64,000 nt of DNA from Beroe ovata (taxonomy: Eukaryota; Ctenophora; Nuda; Beroida; Beroidae), in assembly GCA_946803715.1 (NCBI GenBank), contig CAMPET010000108.1:169211-233210 (forward strand), in the 5' to 3' direction. Each line of letters begins with the position of its first letter. Position 1 is the first letter of the stretch. The position numbers and the translations under genes are program-made. Positions 48,101 through 59,656 of this stretch are shown here, piece by piece. The notes under the pieces were generated by a model. It was not told where the DNA came from, did not search any database, and saw nothing but the letters and a program-made list of their open reading frames with translations.

Positions 48101-50488
48101 TAAGAAGAGGGATAGGGGAAAGGGTGAGCGATGTTCGCATACTCCTGTGTCTCGTTTCGAGGGGTGTCCAGCAATTACCCCAGTCAAAGGCATGGGTCAA
48201 CGAGGCTACATATTACCCCCCTTAATATTTGCTCTCCGCTTGTCAACTGTACCCCCTCCCGTCCTATATATGCGCGCGCAGTCTGGCTGGTAGAGCGTTG
48301 AAAGTGTTGCCGTTACCTACATAATATTCAGACCGCTGCTGCTCTATATTTTCTCAGGGGGAGAGGAAGAGCAATTGACAGATTATAGTGATCACATTCA
48401 CCCGTCTAACTATAGGTCAACGAACCAAGAATTCAATAAGGCGGGCGATTATAGCAGCATCTCACTATCCCGTGCGGTAGTTGTTTCTAAACAATCACTT
48501 TGTAAGAGTAGTCTCTCTCTCTGATACTCAGCCCCTTCTCAACATCATTGATCATGATACTATATAGGCCCTTTATCACAGAATATGGTCATTGATCATG
48601 TACCCTATCTCGAGGCAGTCGCATAGATTTTGGCAATGAGGAGTCCTAGGAAATTGCAGTGAGAGAGGGGTAAGTACTTAGGCGATGAAGTGGACGAATT
48701 CGGTAGTTTCAATGATGTGTTTAACCGGTCGTTGAAGTTCGAAACTGCCTGTTTCAGGAAACAAAATGCTTTTAAATGTTTGATTAAGCAATAACTATCA
48801 GCTTCTGTGACAAAAGAGTGATCTCTACGGAACCCCACGGCATCGATTCCTTGTCGAACATGGCGTACAGCAAGGATCTCCACCGTGTTCGCCAGGCTAG
48901 GCACATAGCCAGTTAGAACCTAAAACATGTTAAAGACGGCAGGTTGTTCAACCGTCCATCAACCTTTCAATGTTCGAGAACTTGCTCAATTCGTATTTAC
49001 ATAGATACTTCAACAACTTTGAAATCTATCCGCCAAACTAATGCTGGTCTGAGTTCCAACAAGAATTGATGAAGTAACTGTCATGCAAGACGAAGGAGGC
49101 AATTCGTGTAATCTCAAACTAGAAGGTAATTTTATAAAATGAGTGATGCGTTACAGCGAGACCCCACTGCACACACAAACTGCGAGTACTGCAAAACCTA
49201 GGCTGATGAAAACCTAACAGCTACTANTCTCCACCGTGTTCGCCAGGCTAGGCACATAGCAAGTTAGAACCTAAAACATGTTAAAGACGGCAGGTTGTTC
49301 AACCGTCCATCACCCTTTCAATGTTCGAGAACTTGCTCAATTCGTATTTACATAGATGCTTCAACAACTTCGAAATCTATCCGCCAAACTAATGCTGGTC
49401 TGAGTTCCGACTGCCTACAACAAGAATTGATGAAATGACTGTCATGCAAGACGACGGAGGCAATTCGTGTAATCTCAAACTAGAAGGTCATTTAATAAAA
49501 TGAATGATGCGTTACAGCAAGACCCCACTGCACACACAAACTACAAGTACTGCAAAACCTAGGCTGATGAAAACCTAACAGCTACTAAGACTAATCAGTG
49601 GTGGGGTGCGCGTTACCCGCATTATATAACTCGTAAATTAGGTTCGTCTAATATAATGGCTCAGGGCATATTCCGTTTCCTTATTATAAATGCAATCTTG
49701 GAGCCAGTTTTCTTATTGATAAGTCCAGTTCCTAAAAAAGCCTTCCGGCCGGTTATTGTTGTGGATGTTCTGTTCTGTTTGTTCCACTTCTCTGTGGATT
49801 TGAGTGTTATTTCTCACCCTCTGATTGCAGTCAAGCAAAGGTTATGAGTAGCCAGATAAGCTGCTGTGAGCCAACTGCGAATGCACTAGTACCTCTATCG
49901 ACCGCGAAAATTAGTTAACGATAAGCATAGTCTTTGGTTTTAGACGAGAAAATAATTTTTATTCGCGATCCCAAACTTTTCTTCAGGCTTTTTTGTGACG
50001 ACGATTTTAATAAGTTTTAGTTTTTTGTTTCCTAATTCTTCTAACTAATTTCAAATTCATACAACCCAACGACATTGATACTTACAATCGACAGAAACTG
50101 ACACTTTGCACCCACCGACAGACACTGACTATCATTAACTGACAGACACTGCCAGTTCCCACTACTTACCGACAGACACTGACAGTTCCCACTACTTACC
50201 GGCAGACACTGCCAGTTCCCACTACTTACCGACAGACACTGCCAGTTCCCACTACTTACCGGCAGACATGGCAGGGCGGTGGGCATCGTGGCACTTGCAC
50301 CGACAGTTGCTATCCCTAGGTTTGCGGCTGTTTTCACACGAGCAACACGCTGGTTGATGATGATGACCGCCGCCCCGTGACAGCAGCTGGTGGTGGTGAG
50401 AAGCGGCTGAAGAGGAGGAGGAGGATTTCCGGGAATTGTTGTTCCCCAACAAACTGTCGATGCTAAACGATCCCAGTCCAGATGGCAT
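45137..50488 (-). CDS. Divergent homeodomain transcription factor with N-terminal Eh1 motif
   Basis: A nuclear transcription factor of about 230 residues, probably a repressor. Four exons close in frame: 50260-50488, 45742-45878, 45460-45616, 45137-45306. An Eh1/Groucho-recruiting motif FSIDSLLG sits at residues 8-15, followed by Ser-, His- and Cys-rich sequence. The homeodomain spans about 79-138: RKRTTFTEQQ, F20, Y25, VAAELGIEPNQ, and recognition helix VKRKWQNLRSK. It keeps F8, F20, Q50, N51, R53 and K55, but the normally invariant Trp48 is Lys and Trp occupies position 49. The intron between homeodomain positions 44 and 45 is a classic site in animal homeobox genes. The C-terminal part is rich in Asn, Met and Ser, then His and Leu. 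The stop directly abuts a GTTAG. The family is unclear; the Eh1 motif suggests ANTP/NK- or PRD-like ancestry. The 4.4 kb first intron contains repeats and an assembly duplication. Confidence 0.8.
46966..47130. repeat. 15-bp minisatellite (AACTCCCTAAGTTAG)
   Basis: About eleven copies with minor variation (CTATG for CTAAG, CCCCC for CTCCC) within intron 1 of the homeobox gene. Confidence 0.9.
48878..49226. repeat. Copy 1 of a 350-bp duplication at a scaffold join
   Basis: Matches 49228-49587 and ends at the N at 49227. The copies differ by a few substitutions and one 10-bp indel (GACTGCCTAC present only in the second). Heterozygous alleles joined end to end is the simplest explanation. Confidence 0.8.
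49228..49587. repeat. Copy 2 of the 350-bp duplication
   Basis: Second allele-like copy of 48878-49226. It carries the 10-bp insertion and continues into unique sequence. Confidence 0.8.
50141..50260 (-). repeat. Four-copy 30-bp minisatellite carrying the exon 1 splice donor
   Basis: Four near-identical 30-bp units end exactly at the last base of homeobox exon 1. On the minus strand each unit presents the same G|GTAAGTAGTGGG donor, so four tandem equivalent 5' splice sites exist. Using any but the first would include GGT AAG TAG, an in-frame stop. Confidence 0.75.
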
Positions 50489-53400
50489 GATTACAATATT
50501 GTACTCCGCAGGGAAGAGAGAAGAGTTGTGACAAAGTCGAAATTGCAAGAAGCGTCAATTGACTGAAAAAATAAAGTGGAAATTTGTTAACGTCGTTTGG
50601 ACCAGAACGCGTGACATTCCGATCGATGGGAGTACCTGTGCCTTGTCACGTGATTCCCCGTCTCCACCAATGAGAGGCCAGCATTGCTGCACGTGCGCCC
50701 GTGGACGGACCAATGAGAAAATAGGAAAGTCTGGAGAGGTAAGTAGTGCTCTAGGGAAATGTTCCTAATATCATATAGTGGGTTATATGGGGGGGGGCTG
50801 ATTAGGTTATGACCCCCGAGACCGACGACTGCCTGATATTACAGAAAATCTACTTTCATTCAGCTGTCAAGGGAGAGAGAGAGAGGGTAGAGTTTCCGGT
50901 AGGTACTCAGTCTCCGCTACTCTGCAATACTTGCGTGTGTGTGTGCGTGTGTGTGTGCGCTTGTCATTGGGTCTTATCATAACAATCATATGTGTCACGA
51001 CCTGTTTGAGTAGGTCGAATGATATCATCAGGTCATGATGACTCAGCCTAATTTTTAACCGGCATTCCGCAAAATCTGTTAGATCATTGAGATGAACGCA
51101 TGGTGTTTTTGCTTTTTACTATGATCATTGATCATTGAGGTCTGAAGCAGTTGCAACAGCTCTACCAACGTACATTACAGCATACAGATGATCAACCAGT
51201 TGTGTGATTGCGGTACAGTCGCGATAATGTCCTGAACCATGATGATTATTGATCCGTTTTCAATCACTGACAATGATATGCGACAGTCGCCATTCCGTAT
51301 TTCGGAAAAAAGGCGCAAGGTGAGAAAATTGACGCAAATCACGCAAACATCAATTAATGTTCATCGAATCAAGGAAATTGCATTCGCTTGATAAATTATT
51401 CGGAGAACTTGACGCTCCAACTCTAGGAATTCTCAGAGAGAAGAGAAGGGGAGAGACTAGAGTCAGAGAGACATAGAGAGAGGAGTGATCTAATCATTGG
51501 GATGGATAGCTATATTGACTGGTTGGCTTGCGATTTTGACACCCGCTTATGAGTATGACTTATGGCATTATTTAACGTAATAATGGAGCATAATATTACA
51601 AGCAAAAACGTGGTGGAAATTTGGAGAAGTTCATTTCAATGGTAGCGGTGATGGATGAGCGTTGGGTATAGTCTTCCAATTCTTGTCTTACAACATGAGG
51701 AGCTATTAAATGTGTGTTAAAACTGGCTTGAAATAGCAATGTTTCGCGCAGGGACAAGAATTTGAATTATTATTTCTAGTCGAATTGATCCAGTTAGTTC
51801 AAGATGCAAGGTGTAACGTTACAGTAATTTCTCAACGGCTCGAAAAAAACCTGTGAGAACGCGTTTTTGTTCCCCCAACGTCAAACTAACACGTAGGTAT
51901 TGACTTGATCAATGATCACGCCTCCTATACTGACAAAGCTGCTTTGTTTTCGGTACAGGCACTCTTCTATCATAGGATTTGCCACAATTCGTCCCTCACT
52001 GAGTCCACAGAGTGTAATACCAAAATAACAATATACAGGCCTGTGCAAGCTGCTTGAACTTTGTTATCTTTGGGACGCCTGATTCCAATTTGTGGGATGG
52101 TATCTGCACAATCAAATTGTCGGTCAATAAGAGATATTCTTCTTGCCGACAATTTGATTCGATAAAAGATTTGTTTCATTTTCTTGGTCATTAGTCCGTG
52201 TTAGTCCGTTATGGATTGCAAGTCACACATTTAGGCGGGCATTTGATCTACGTCAACTACAGAGGGATCTAGCTGTCAAGAAAAGGGCGTTCCTGCCTGG
52301 ACTCAGGGGTAACTATCCTGCTTAACTACTATGTCTAGATAGCCTGAACTAGCACACCTAACTGCAGAGTCGATTGATACATACGGAGCCATATTTTGGG
52401 AGCACAAACCCCCCCTCCCTCTTTATTGGGAGGCGTTGATTCCTACTGTATTTCAAGTGGGGCTGTAGGAGGGGTGAAGGTCTCGCTGAGTACATATCAA
52501 AGCGTGGGGGAGCGTGATAACAGGATGCTGGTACGCCTTGGCACGCGCGCTCTCAGCTCGCGAAATATGCATTAGCACTATTATACGAGCTCGTTATCAG
52601 AGCAGTCGGTGTTCCCTGTATCATAATATATGTGAGTGTGAGTGACCGCCCCCATTATAGGTACTCCAAGTCTCCAATCAGCTGATTTATTGCATTAGTT
52701 GACCAGCGGTTATCAGATACCCATGCTCAGTAGTATACTGCTCGACTGAACTGCACTTTGTACGGCTTCTTCTTTTCTTCTCGGCAGAAAATGGGACAAA
52801 ATTCCCGATAATTTGACGACCAGACTGTCAATTATCGATTCTGACATTATTATCACAATGATAAAAACTTTTACCTCAAGTCACATAATATAAAGTCTTG
52901 CTTCATGGGTCCTGCTCATTATGATGGAACGTGTGAAATGTGAAAATTATTGACAAATTATGGAAATCACACACTTTAATATGAATTAGTAATCCAAAGT
53001 CGGTGGCCTGTTTAGATAAATTTGTTTACCAGAGGTACTTGAAAAAAGCCATATTAGATTAAATTATGGGTAGGAAAGGGTTAGATTCAGTCTGCATGAT
53101 AATTGACAGGTAAGTAACTTGTTCGAGGGCAGTTGACGAAAAATGCCAGTCAATTGGGGAAATTCTGGAGTTTCGACAGCCAGAAAAAACGATTCCAAAT
53201 TTCGCATTTGGAGGCGATTGAGTTGACCCCCATTCAGTATCATTCTTCACCTTTTTGGGATGAAACATTTCGAACAGAGGCGGAGGACTTCATCCGACCC
53301 TAAGTATTTGTTCCTTCTCATTCTCCCCGTGACATATTCACATTCATTATCAAATGCAGTTCGGTTAGTACCACTGTAATTGTCACGCTTCAACTGCAGT

Positions 53401-54412
53401 ACCTCGTGTGGAATTAGCGGAGCGCGCGTTCAGGAAGCCTCACAGCAGCATAGTGAAGCCCTAATGTGATGGGAAGCCATATATACATCACAATCATTTA
53501 GCCCCATGCGTATTCAATACAGTCACTTACAAATTAGGCTTTGTCAGGCTCAGGGTGATAAGTATCACACTCAAGTAGCTACTTATAATCGGGTTAAATC
53601 TGAAGACAAACGTCTGGTGGAGAGCAGACGGTACGGCTACATTTGGTTCTGACATCACTGTGCCCTAGCAGTGACACCGGGAAACGATTTTTTGTGTTGA
53701 ACCATTTGCCCATGACACCACTTCCATACTTCTTCACCTTGTAGCGTTGCATCATTTTGAATCATTTCGTGATAGTGGAATTATCTAAACTGTAATCTGC
53801 CCCTAGTTCAGATGACCGTCCACTCTGGATTGGAATTGCCTGACTTCATCGCCTTTTAGTTTTCTAATGATTCTTCGGAACTCCAATAGTAGTGCACTTA
53901 GGAAGTGACATTTCAAATCGCATCTGTCAACTGAACGATTAAGTTTAAAGAAGATTTTAACATGGTTCGAATTGCCCTATTTTAAATCAAATAACTGAAT
54001 TAGTAAGCAGTTTCTACCTGTTAAAATGCTATCGTCACTTAAAACATGAGTCACGTCAACTTAATTATAGGACTTTAAATTCAGTCTTATCAATGCTAAA
54101 TTTGGACGGCATTATGGAAACATCACTGTCCCATGATGTAAATCTCGCCTCGTGATTGGCAGGAATTTGTCGCAGTTTATCGAAATGGGCGTGGTGATTC
54201 GCCAATCTGGAATTGTGATCTGGCAATCCGGCACGCGGGTAGGGGGATATGATTATTCTAGGAACTTCACCGCTTTTTCTCGAGTAGGCCCAGTATAATT
54301 GCAGTAGCAGTGGGGGAAATACTGCTGCTGGAGAAGTTGTACCACCCTCGCCCTGACCCGAACCCGGACTCAATTATCAGGACTCCACCCTGCAGATTGC
54401 TATCAATCGCCA

Positions 54413-54457
54413 CACAAACACACACACAAACACACACACACAAACACACACACACAC
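54413..54457. repeat. (CA)n microsatellite at a scaffold join
   Basis: A CA/AAACA run ending at the single N at 54458. Confidence 0.85.
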
Positions 54458-55227
54458 NGTAGTTCTGTAGAGCAATTCAATGTAGGTTAGAAACACAAGC
54501 ACCCGTGTTGGTAACACAATAACACGTTGTGAATATGTTAAAACAGCACAATTAACACCACCTGCCCGGTCGGGAGAAGTCAGGCGACACAGATCATGGT
54601 AGCACTAGACATATATACAGTCGGGACGTCTAGATTTGAGCAGAATATTAAACACCTCTTTAGTCTTTGAGAGGTAACTGTTATCTAGCGCACTTTATCG
54701 CAACCGCCTGTGTGTGTGTGTTTCACCTCAATTCGTTATAAAATTCGGGGTTTAAATCATGGCATATAACTGCGATAAGCTGTGAATTGGTCCATCAATT
54801 GTTGGACCTAATGTGATTAGTGCCGCAAGGCACGTCCTGTCCCAACGCCCAATAACCCCCTTCTCAAGGCTCTCTTTCTCCTTCCTAGGTTTATGATGAT
54901 AACATATTATGTGCGCAAAAACACCACCACGGCAAAAACTGATAGTAGCTTCAGGGAAGTTTCATGCATTGTAACTTCAGACACGCATACTGAGTAGATT
55001 ATTTTACCCCGCCTTACGAACATGATAATTCGAAACAAAATATTTCCAATTTAATACGGATTTGTGCTAAGCTCTGGTATATTTTTGACGCCGTTTTCGA
55101 CTTTCGCGTCAGCAGGGCCTGCCATCTGCAAAAGCAGGACCTGGCATCGCCAGGCAAATTCTTGCCCCTTTCACGTAAGCACGAAAGAATGCCGTCAGTC
55201 TTAATCAGATACGTTGTGTTTTCGGAC

Positions 55228-55292
55228 AAGATAATTAGTGACATAAGATAATTAGTGACATAAGATAATTAGTGACATAAGATAATTAGTGA
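55228..55292. repeat. 17-bp tandem repeat (AAGATAATTAGTGACAT)
   Basis: Four consecutive, practically identical copies. No gene is nearby. Confidence 0.9.
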
Positions 55293-55580
55293 CATAAGAA
55301 TATGACATGTAAACCTCGGCGTCACATACCTAATAGGATTGAGTAGACATGTCGTAATGAACTTCAGACTCGCGGTTTACATAGAGAAACAAAGCGTAGT
55401 TGTGGTCTATCTCATTATGCACTGCCTGACGCCTGTTGCCGTAATGCCTTGGTTTCTTGTGTTTAATGCTACGAATTTTGAAGGCGAGGATACAGATGAC
55501 AGAAATCCTATATAAAGTTTGTTAAGTTAAACGACTATGAGTGCTAGCGATATGTAGTGACTAGTGAGTATACGCTCAGT

Positions 55581-55662
55581 AGAAGGGAGCACAGTGAGTG
55601 CTAGCGATATACACAGTGTATATCGCTAGTGTATAACGCTAGCACTCATTGTGCTCCCTTCT
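55581..55662. repeat. Foldback inverted repeat, possible MITE
   Basis: AGAAGGGAGCACAGTGAGTG and its reverse complement (one mismatch) bound an inner inverted GTGCTAGCGATATACAC. A further GAGTGCTAGCGATAT copy lies just upstream (about 55540). TAACGACTAT-like direct repeats lie on both sides (about 55528 and 55665), which could be target-site duplications. It has no coding capacity. Confidence 0.55.
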
Positions 55663-56341
55663 ATTTAACGACTATAGTTTAAAAGTAAAACGTCGAAAAA
55701 GTTGCGCTGAAATTTGAGTCTCCTAAATTAATTGCGCGGCGCGCGCGCCGAGTTCCTATGACGATACATCGAAAAAGTATACCGAAAAGCGTGAAAATGT
55801 TTTCGCGCCTTCCGCAACATAATACTTGCGTGTGTGACCGGGCAGTGGCAATGTTTACATCTGATGTAGGAACAAGGTCATTACCATCACCTGACATATA
55901 CACTCATAGAGTGTGTACTGCAGCTGTATTTCTCAAGTATCAAATATGTGAGATTCATTCAAGTTGGTGGACAAATGAAACAAAAATATTCATGAATATG
56001 TAAACAGAGTTTAATTCGTACAGAATTTTATGTTTGCATCTGAATTAAAATAACAATCTAAAAAGTGGTATAAAAGTGTATTTACAATTTTACAATTATT
56101 AGTAGAAATGATCGGAGGCGCACTGAAACTTCATAATTGACCTATCAACCGTGTGAATACATTATCAAATATCCCTTACCAAACTCTAGCTTGTGAACTA
56201 AACTGAACTGCATCTGACGCGCTAAAATCTACAAGAGTTATTCTATCACAACTATTCTACCACGCCCGATATCTCACATATCACATGAACATATGGCACG
56301 AACTCGCATCTGACACAATCACAGCGCTCTCTCCCTATGTC

Positions 56342-58969
56342 TCAGACAATGTCTGTGGGTGATACTGGTGGCAAATCTACCATCACCATCCCCCCATTCT
56401 CCAGCGCTATTTGCCGTCTCTCCTGCTGCAACCAATACAACATTTCGGTGATGTCACGTGACATTTTCTCCTGGTAAAGTCGTCCCTGGTACGTAACCAC
56501 GTCTCCCAATTCCTCCTCAACACGGGTCACGTGACCACACAGCTGTTTCTCACATCGCTTCAATCGCCGGTGTAACGCTGATCGCTTCTTCTCCTCAACC
56601 ATTCGCGAGGATTTGGCAGTTTTACTGAACAGTCGATGGGGATCCGATGCAAATTTTTCGAATGATTCAATCTCCAGGATCAGCTTCTCGCGACTGACTA
56701 CAGCTTCGCACGCATTCTCCCAGAGATCGACCACATGCCTCAGTTTATCAGTTTCAAACTTGCAATATTTGATTGTCATGTCAATCCTGTTGTCCTCGGG
56801 CATTTCCAACCTCTTCCAGATGTGATTCAGTCTGTCCTGCAGAGACTTTATCTCGTATGCTGCCATAGTAACAGCCCCAGTAATAGTGGATGCTAGTGTG
56901 TCCATAGTCTTGGATCCCTTGGACTTCATACTCCTCCCAAAACTAGACTTGCTCCCGCTGGACTTGACACGGGAATCCCGCTTCATGGGGCTAGTTAGGA
57001 CGAGCTGTGACAGTTTCTCGGGTGTAACCTCCTCACTGATATCACCCTCATCCAATTCTGGGTCCTTGCCAAGTCCACCCATGAGGACGGAGTTAGCATT
57101 CCAGTACCCGGGCACCACCCTGTTCTTCTCCTCTAGCATAGCCTGCATGAGGTGGTCTCTCTTCTCCCTTTCCTTGGCCAAATCATTCTCCAGCTGCAGA
57201 TCACGCTCGTCAGCAGACTCAACCTCCTCTTCTGAGTCGTACAAGTGGAACACCAGCGCCAGATAATCGCTCTCCCTGAGGGACATGTACTTCATGTAGT
57301 CGTCCCCCGAGATGATGGATTTCCACCATTGGAGCCAGTTCGTGTAGGACTTCCCTTCACGGGACGTCTTCACGTCTTGGGTTGCTTTGAAATTGTTGTT
57401 GTCCCAGTCTGAGAAAACAGGTACCTTGATCAGTTGACTGGGGAACACATCGCTGATCTCAGCAGTGGAATCGCCTCCCTGAAAGTGGAGATTAGCTTCC
57501 CACTCCTCTCTGGTGGAATCTCCCCACGGCGGGGAGGGAACTGTCTTTATCGTGTCATTGATCCGCTTGTTTTTCATCTTCTTCCGGGACAACAGTCCCG
57601 AGTTGAAATACTTGTCAGCTGGAGGTAGTTCTGGACAAGGGTGCTCCATATCCGATGTGAACATGATGTGTTTGTGTGAGATAGTCTTGTATATCTCGCT
57701 GTAAACGTCCTTTATCTCCTGTCCCATGAACAAGTTTCTGTCCAGGAAGGAGATATCAGTCTCGTCAATATCATTGAGCAGTTCGTTGTACCGACACGGT
57801 GCTATATCCAGTATCATATTCGATTCCGGGACCCGCTCTGACACCCTCACATCTGACGTTTTGACAACTGTCTTATCGGGCATCACATTGGCTGTGATGG
57901 CAGGTTGCACGGGCAGGTTGTCAGTTGCACGAACCTCCTCACTGACACCCGATTTGCAGCTGAGCTCGGACGGGAGTCTCTCCCTCTTTGGAGGAGATGC
58001 TCTGGTCGTTGCCTGGAGGACGGCAGACAACTCCTCTTCCTCATCATCCTCAGCTACCGATACCTGGGGAACTCTGTTCTCCGATAGCAGGAACTCCAGA
58101 TCTCGTTGTCGGATCGTTAACGAGTCCTCCTCCTCTTTTTCCCCCATCTCCTGATCACCAACTCCCTCTTCCGGGACGCCACCCAGACCACTGGACTTAC
58201 TCCGGGCCTTCTCAGACTCGCTTTTCAGTGACCTGGATGTGGAAGTCCGCAATTTGTTCTCCACCTCGCTCACCGATCGGGTGAGAGCAGGATCAACTGT
58301 GATGGGGGCAGCTTTGGACATGAGATTCTCGAAAAAGGACGGGAAATCGTCCTTGAAGAGGTCCTCCTCAATTGCTGTTCTCCGAGTTGACGGTACAGAG
58401 GTGCCGCTCTGCCTAAAATCCAGTAAAATCTTCTGTCGTAGACGATGGATGTTGAGAGCTTTGCTGGCTTCCGCTATGAGACATCCCTTGACCCGAGATG
58501 AGTTTACAGATTTGGAGAAAACTCCCTTGTGCTCGAGCTTGTCGATACGGTTGAGGTACGTATCGAAGAGGTCCTGACAGATGGTGACCACATTGATGAA
58601 GAGGAGGATGTGAACTCTCTTATTCTGAGCGGATGTGAGATGAGGATCATTGATATCCTCACACAGATCTCCCCACCGTGAGAACACCTCGGAGAAGATG
58701 ATAGAGATGAGACCCTCCTGCTTCTCCACTGGGAGTCGCGTTCCCGTGAGAGTGGGTTTTATTCGCTCCTGCAGGATTTCCAGGAAGTGTTCGTATCGGG
58801 CAATGGGTTTCCTGATCACCTCCTCGAGGGGCGAGGGGGGACGCTCGAAATTGTCGAGTTTTTCTCCTTCATCAACCTCTTCAATCTCTTCAGCTGGTTC
58901 GGGAGAGAAGATGCTGAGGGAGGGGAAGTTGTAGCCATCACGGGTCTCTGATGGTGGTTCAAACAACAT
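56342..58969 (-). CDS. CCDC87: Coiled-coil domain-containing protein 87
   Basis: A single open frame of 875 residues, close to the roughly 850 of vertebrate CCDC87. I recognise family landmarks in order: SGDDYMKYMS followed by YLALVFHLYDSEEE (about 560-600), VPGYWNANSVL, HIWKRLEMPEDNRIDMTIKY, VDLWENACE, DPHRLFSKT, and the C-terminal EMLYWLQQERRQ. Residues 230-350 are an acidic, Ser-rich linker and are weakly conserved. In vertebrates CCDC87 is expressed in testis and linked to sperm acrosome and flagellum biology, so a role in sperm or other flagellated cells is inferred. The absence of introns in the coding region also fits the vertebrate gene, as far as I recall. The start Met (FEPPSE context) is the first in frame; an AG just before it leaves a non-coding 5' exon possible. 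GDE1 lies about 690 bp upstream on the same strand. Confidence 0.88.
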   Translation of the reverse strand: MLFEPPSETRDGYNFPSLSIFSPEPAEEIEEVDEGEKLDNFERPPSPLEEVIRKPIARYEHFLEILQERIKPTLTGTRLPVEKQEGLISIIFSEVFSRWGDLCEDINDPHLTSAQNKRVHILLFINVVTICQDLFDTYLNRIDKLEHKGVFSKSVNSSRVKGCLIAEASKALNIHRLRQKILLDFRQSGTSVPSTRRTAIEEDLFKDDFPSFFENLMSKAAPITVDPALTRSVSEVENKLRTSTSRSLKSESEKARSKSSGLGGVPEEGVGDQEMGEKEEEDSLTIRQRDLEFLLSENRVPQVSVAEDDEEEELSAVLQATTRASPPKRERLPSELSCKSGVSEEVRATDNLPVQPAITANVMPDKTVVKTSDVRVSERVPESNMILDIAPCRYNELLNDIDETDISFLDRNLFMGQEIKDVYSEIYKTISHKHIMFTSDMEHPCPELPPADKYFNSGLLSRKKMKNKRINDTIKTVPSPPWGDSTREEWEANLHFQGGDSTAEISDVFPSQLIKVPVFSDWDNNNFKATQDVKTSREGKSYTNWLQWWKSIISGDDYMKYMSLRESDYLALVFHLYDSEEEVESADERDLQLENDLAKEREKRDHLMQAMLEEKNRVVPGYWNANSVLMGGLGKDPELDEGDISEEVTPEKLSQLVLTSPMKRDSRVKSSGSKSSFGRSMKSKGSKTMDTLASTITGAVTMAAYEIKSLQDRLNHIWKRLEMPEDNRIDMTIKYCKFETDKLRHVVDLWENACEAVVSREKLILEIESFEKFASDPHRLFSKTAKSSRMVEEKKRSALHRRLKRCEKQLCGHVTRVEEELGDVVTYQGRLYQEKMSRDITEMLYWLQQERRQIALENGGMVMVDLPPVSPTDIV

Positions 58970-59656
58970 GCTACATTCTGAATGAGAGATAAGGTTAGAG
59001 ATTATAGACCGACATCGATCATCTAAAGTGCAAATGGTTATAATGAATTAGGTAATCAAGTGAAGATCATGCAAAATTCACGAACAACCGATTATAGATA
59101 TTCATTTCTGCCGACCAGATACATGAGACCGAAAGTGAATAGAGTTGGGATAAAATGCTTAGATATTGAAATATGAAATAACACAGCGAATATATTGAGA
59201 TTGCCTAACAAAATCCTATAATCAGAGTAATCAATGAACAATCCGTAAGAATAATTTAATGCAAATCACTCGCTTGTCAATCAAGACAAAGTGCTGTCCT
59301 GTGCAGCCGGCAAATTGCAAGAAAACCACTTGAATAGAATTTAACTTTCCAGTTGCTATCGCTCTAATACATGCCAAGTAACACATTCTTAGGATGTACT
59401 CGACAAGCATCATTAATGAGTTGATTTGTGAGAGTTTGGACTATGGAATGATCACAAATCAAATATCTTATGAGAGAGTTACCATGATTATTGTCAAACC
59501 AATCAGTGCAGTTCTTTTCGAACTCTGGGAGCAGGCGCTCCGCGCTTGCAAAGTAAAGTCGCAAATAGTAAAATCGCAATTCTAGCTTATCGCATCAATC
59601 AATTTAAAATCCTATCTTTGTTAATATATTACTCCCACTATAATCATTAATGTTCC

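Larger units (their letters stand above)
45879..50259. other. First intron of the homeobox gene
   Basis: Contains a 15-bp minisatellite, an assembly duplication around N49227, short CT-rich tracts and AT-rich DNA. No nested gene is supported. Its size and position make it a natural place for enhancers, but nothing specific was recognised. Confidence 0.55.
50489..56341. other. Gene-poor region
   Basis: No domain-bearing open frame on either strand. It holds the likely promoter of the homeobox gene (with two ACGTG-type boxes near 50645-50695), TG and CA runs (50935-50960; 54413-54457 with an N at 54458), a 17-bp tandem repeat (55228-55292), a foldback sequence (55581-55662), and a GCGCGGCGCGCGCGCC motif near 55735. 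The rest is AT-rich and unassigned. Confidence 0.5.

Noticed and set aside
48605-48904. 99-codon minus-strand open frame in homeobox intron 1
   Set aside because: It overlaps the duplicated contig border, shows no domain, and is not preserved as an open frame in the second copy.
52112-52155. 12-bp inverted repeat (CAAATTGTCGG) with a short antisense open frame at 51970-52191
   Set aside because: The arms are short with a 20-base loop and the open frame has no domain; not distinguishable from chance.
53960-53980. tRNA T-arm-like GGTTCGAAT
   Set aside because: No acceptor stem, anticodon arm or D-arm could be paired around it; no tRNA or rRNA gene was recognised anywhere in the window.
56613-58934. 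Several plus-strand open frames antisense to CCDC87
   Set aside because: All are antisense shadows of a strong coding exon; Ser-rich composition and no domain.
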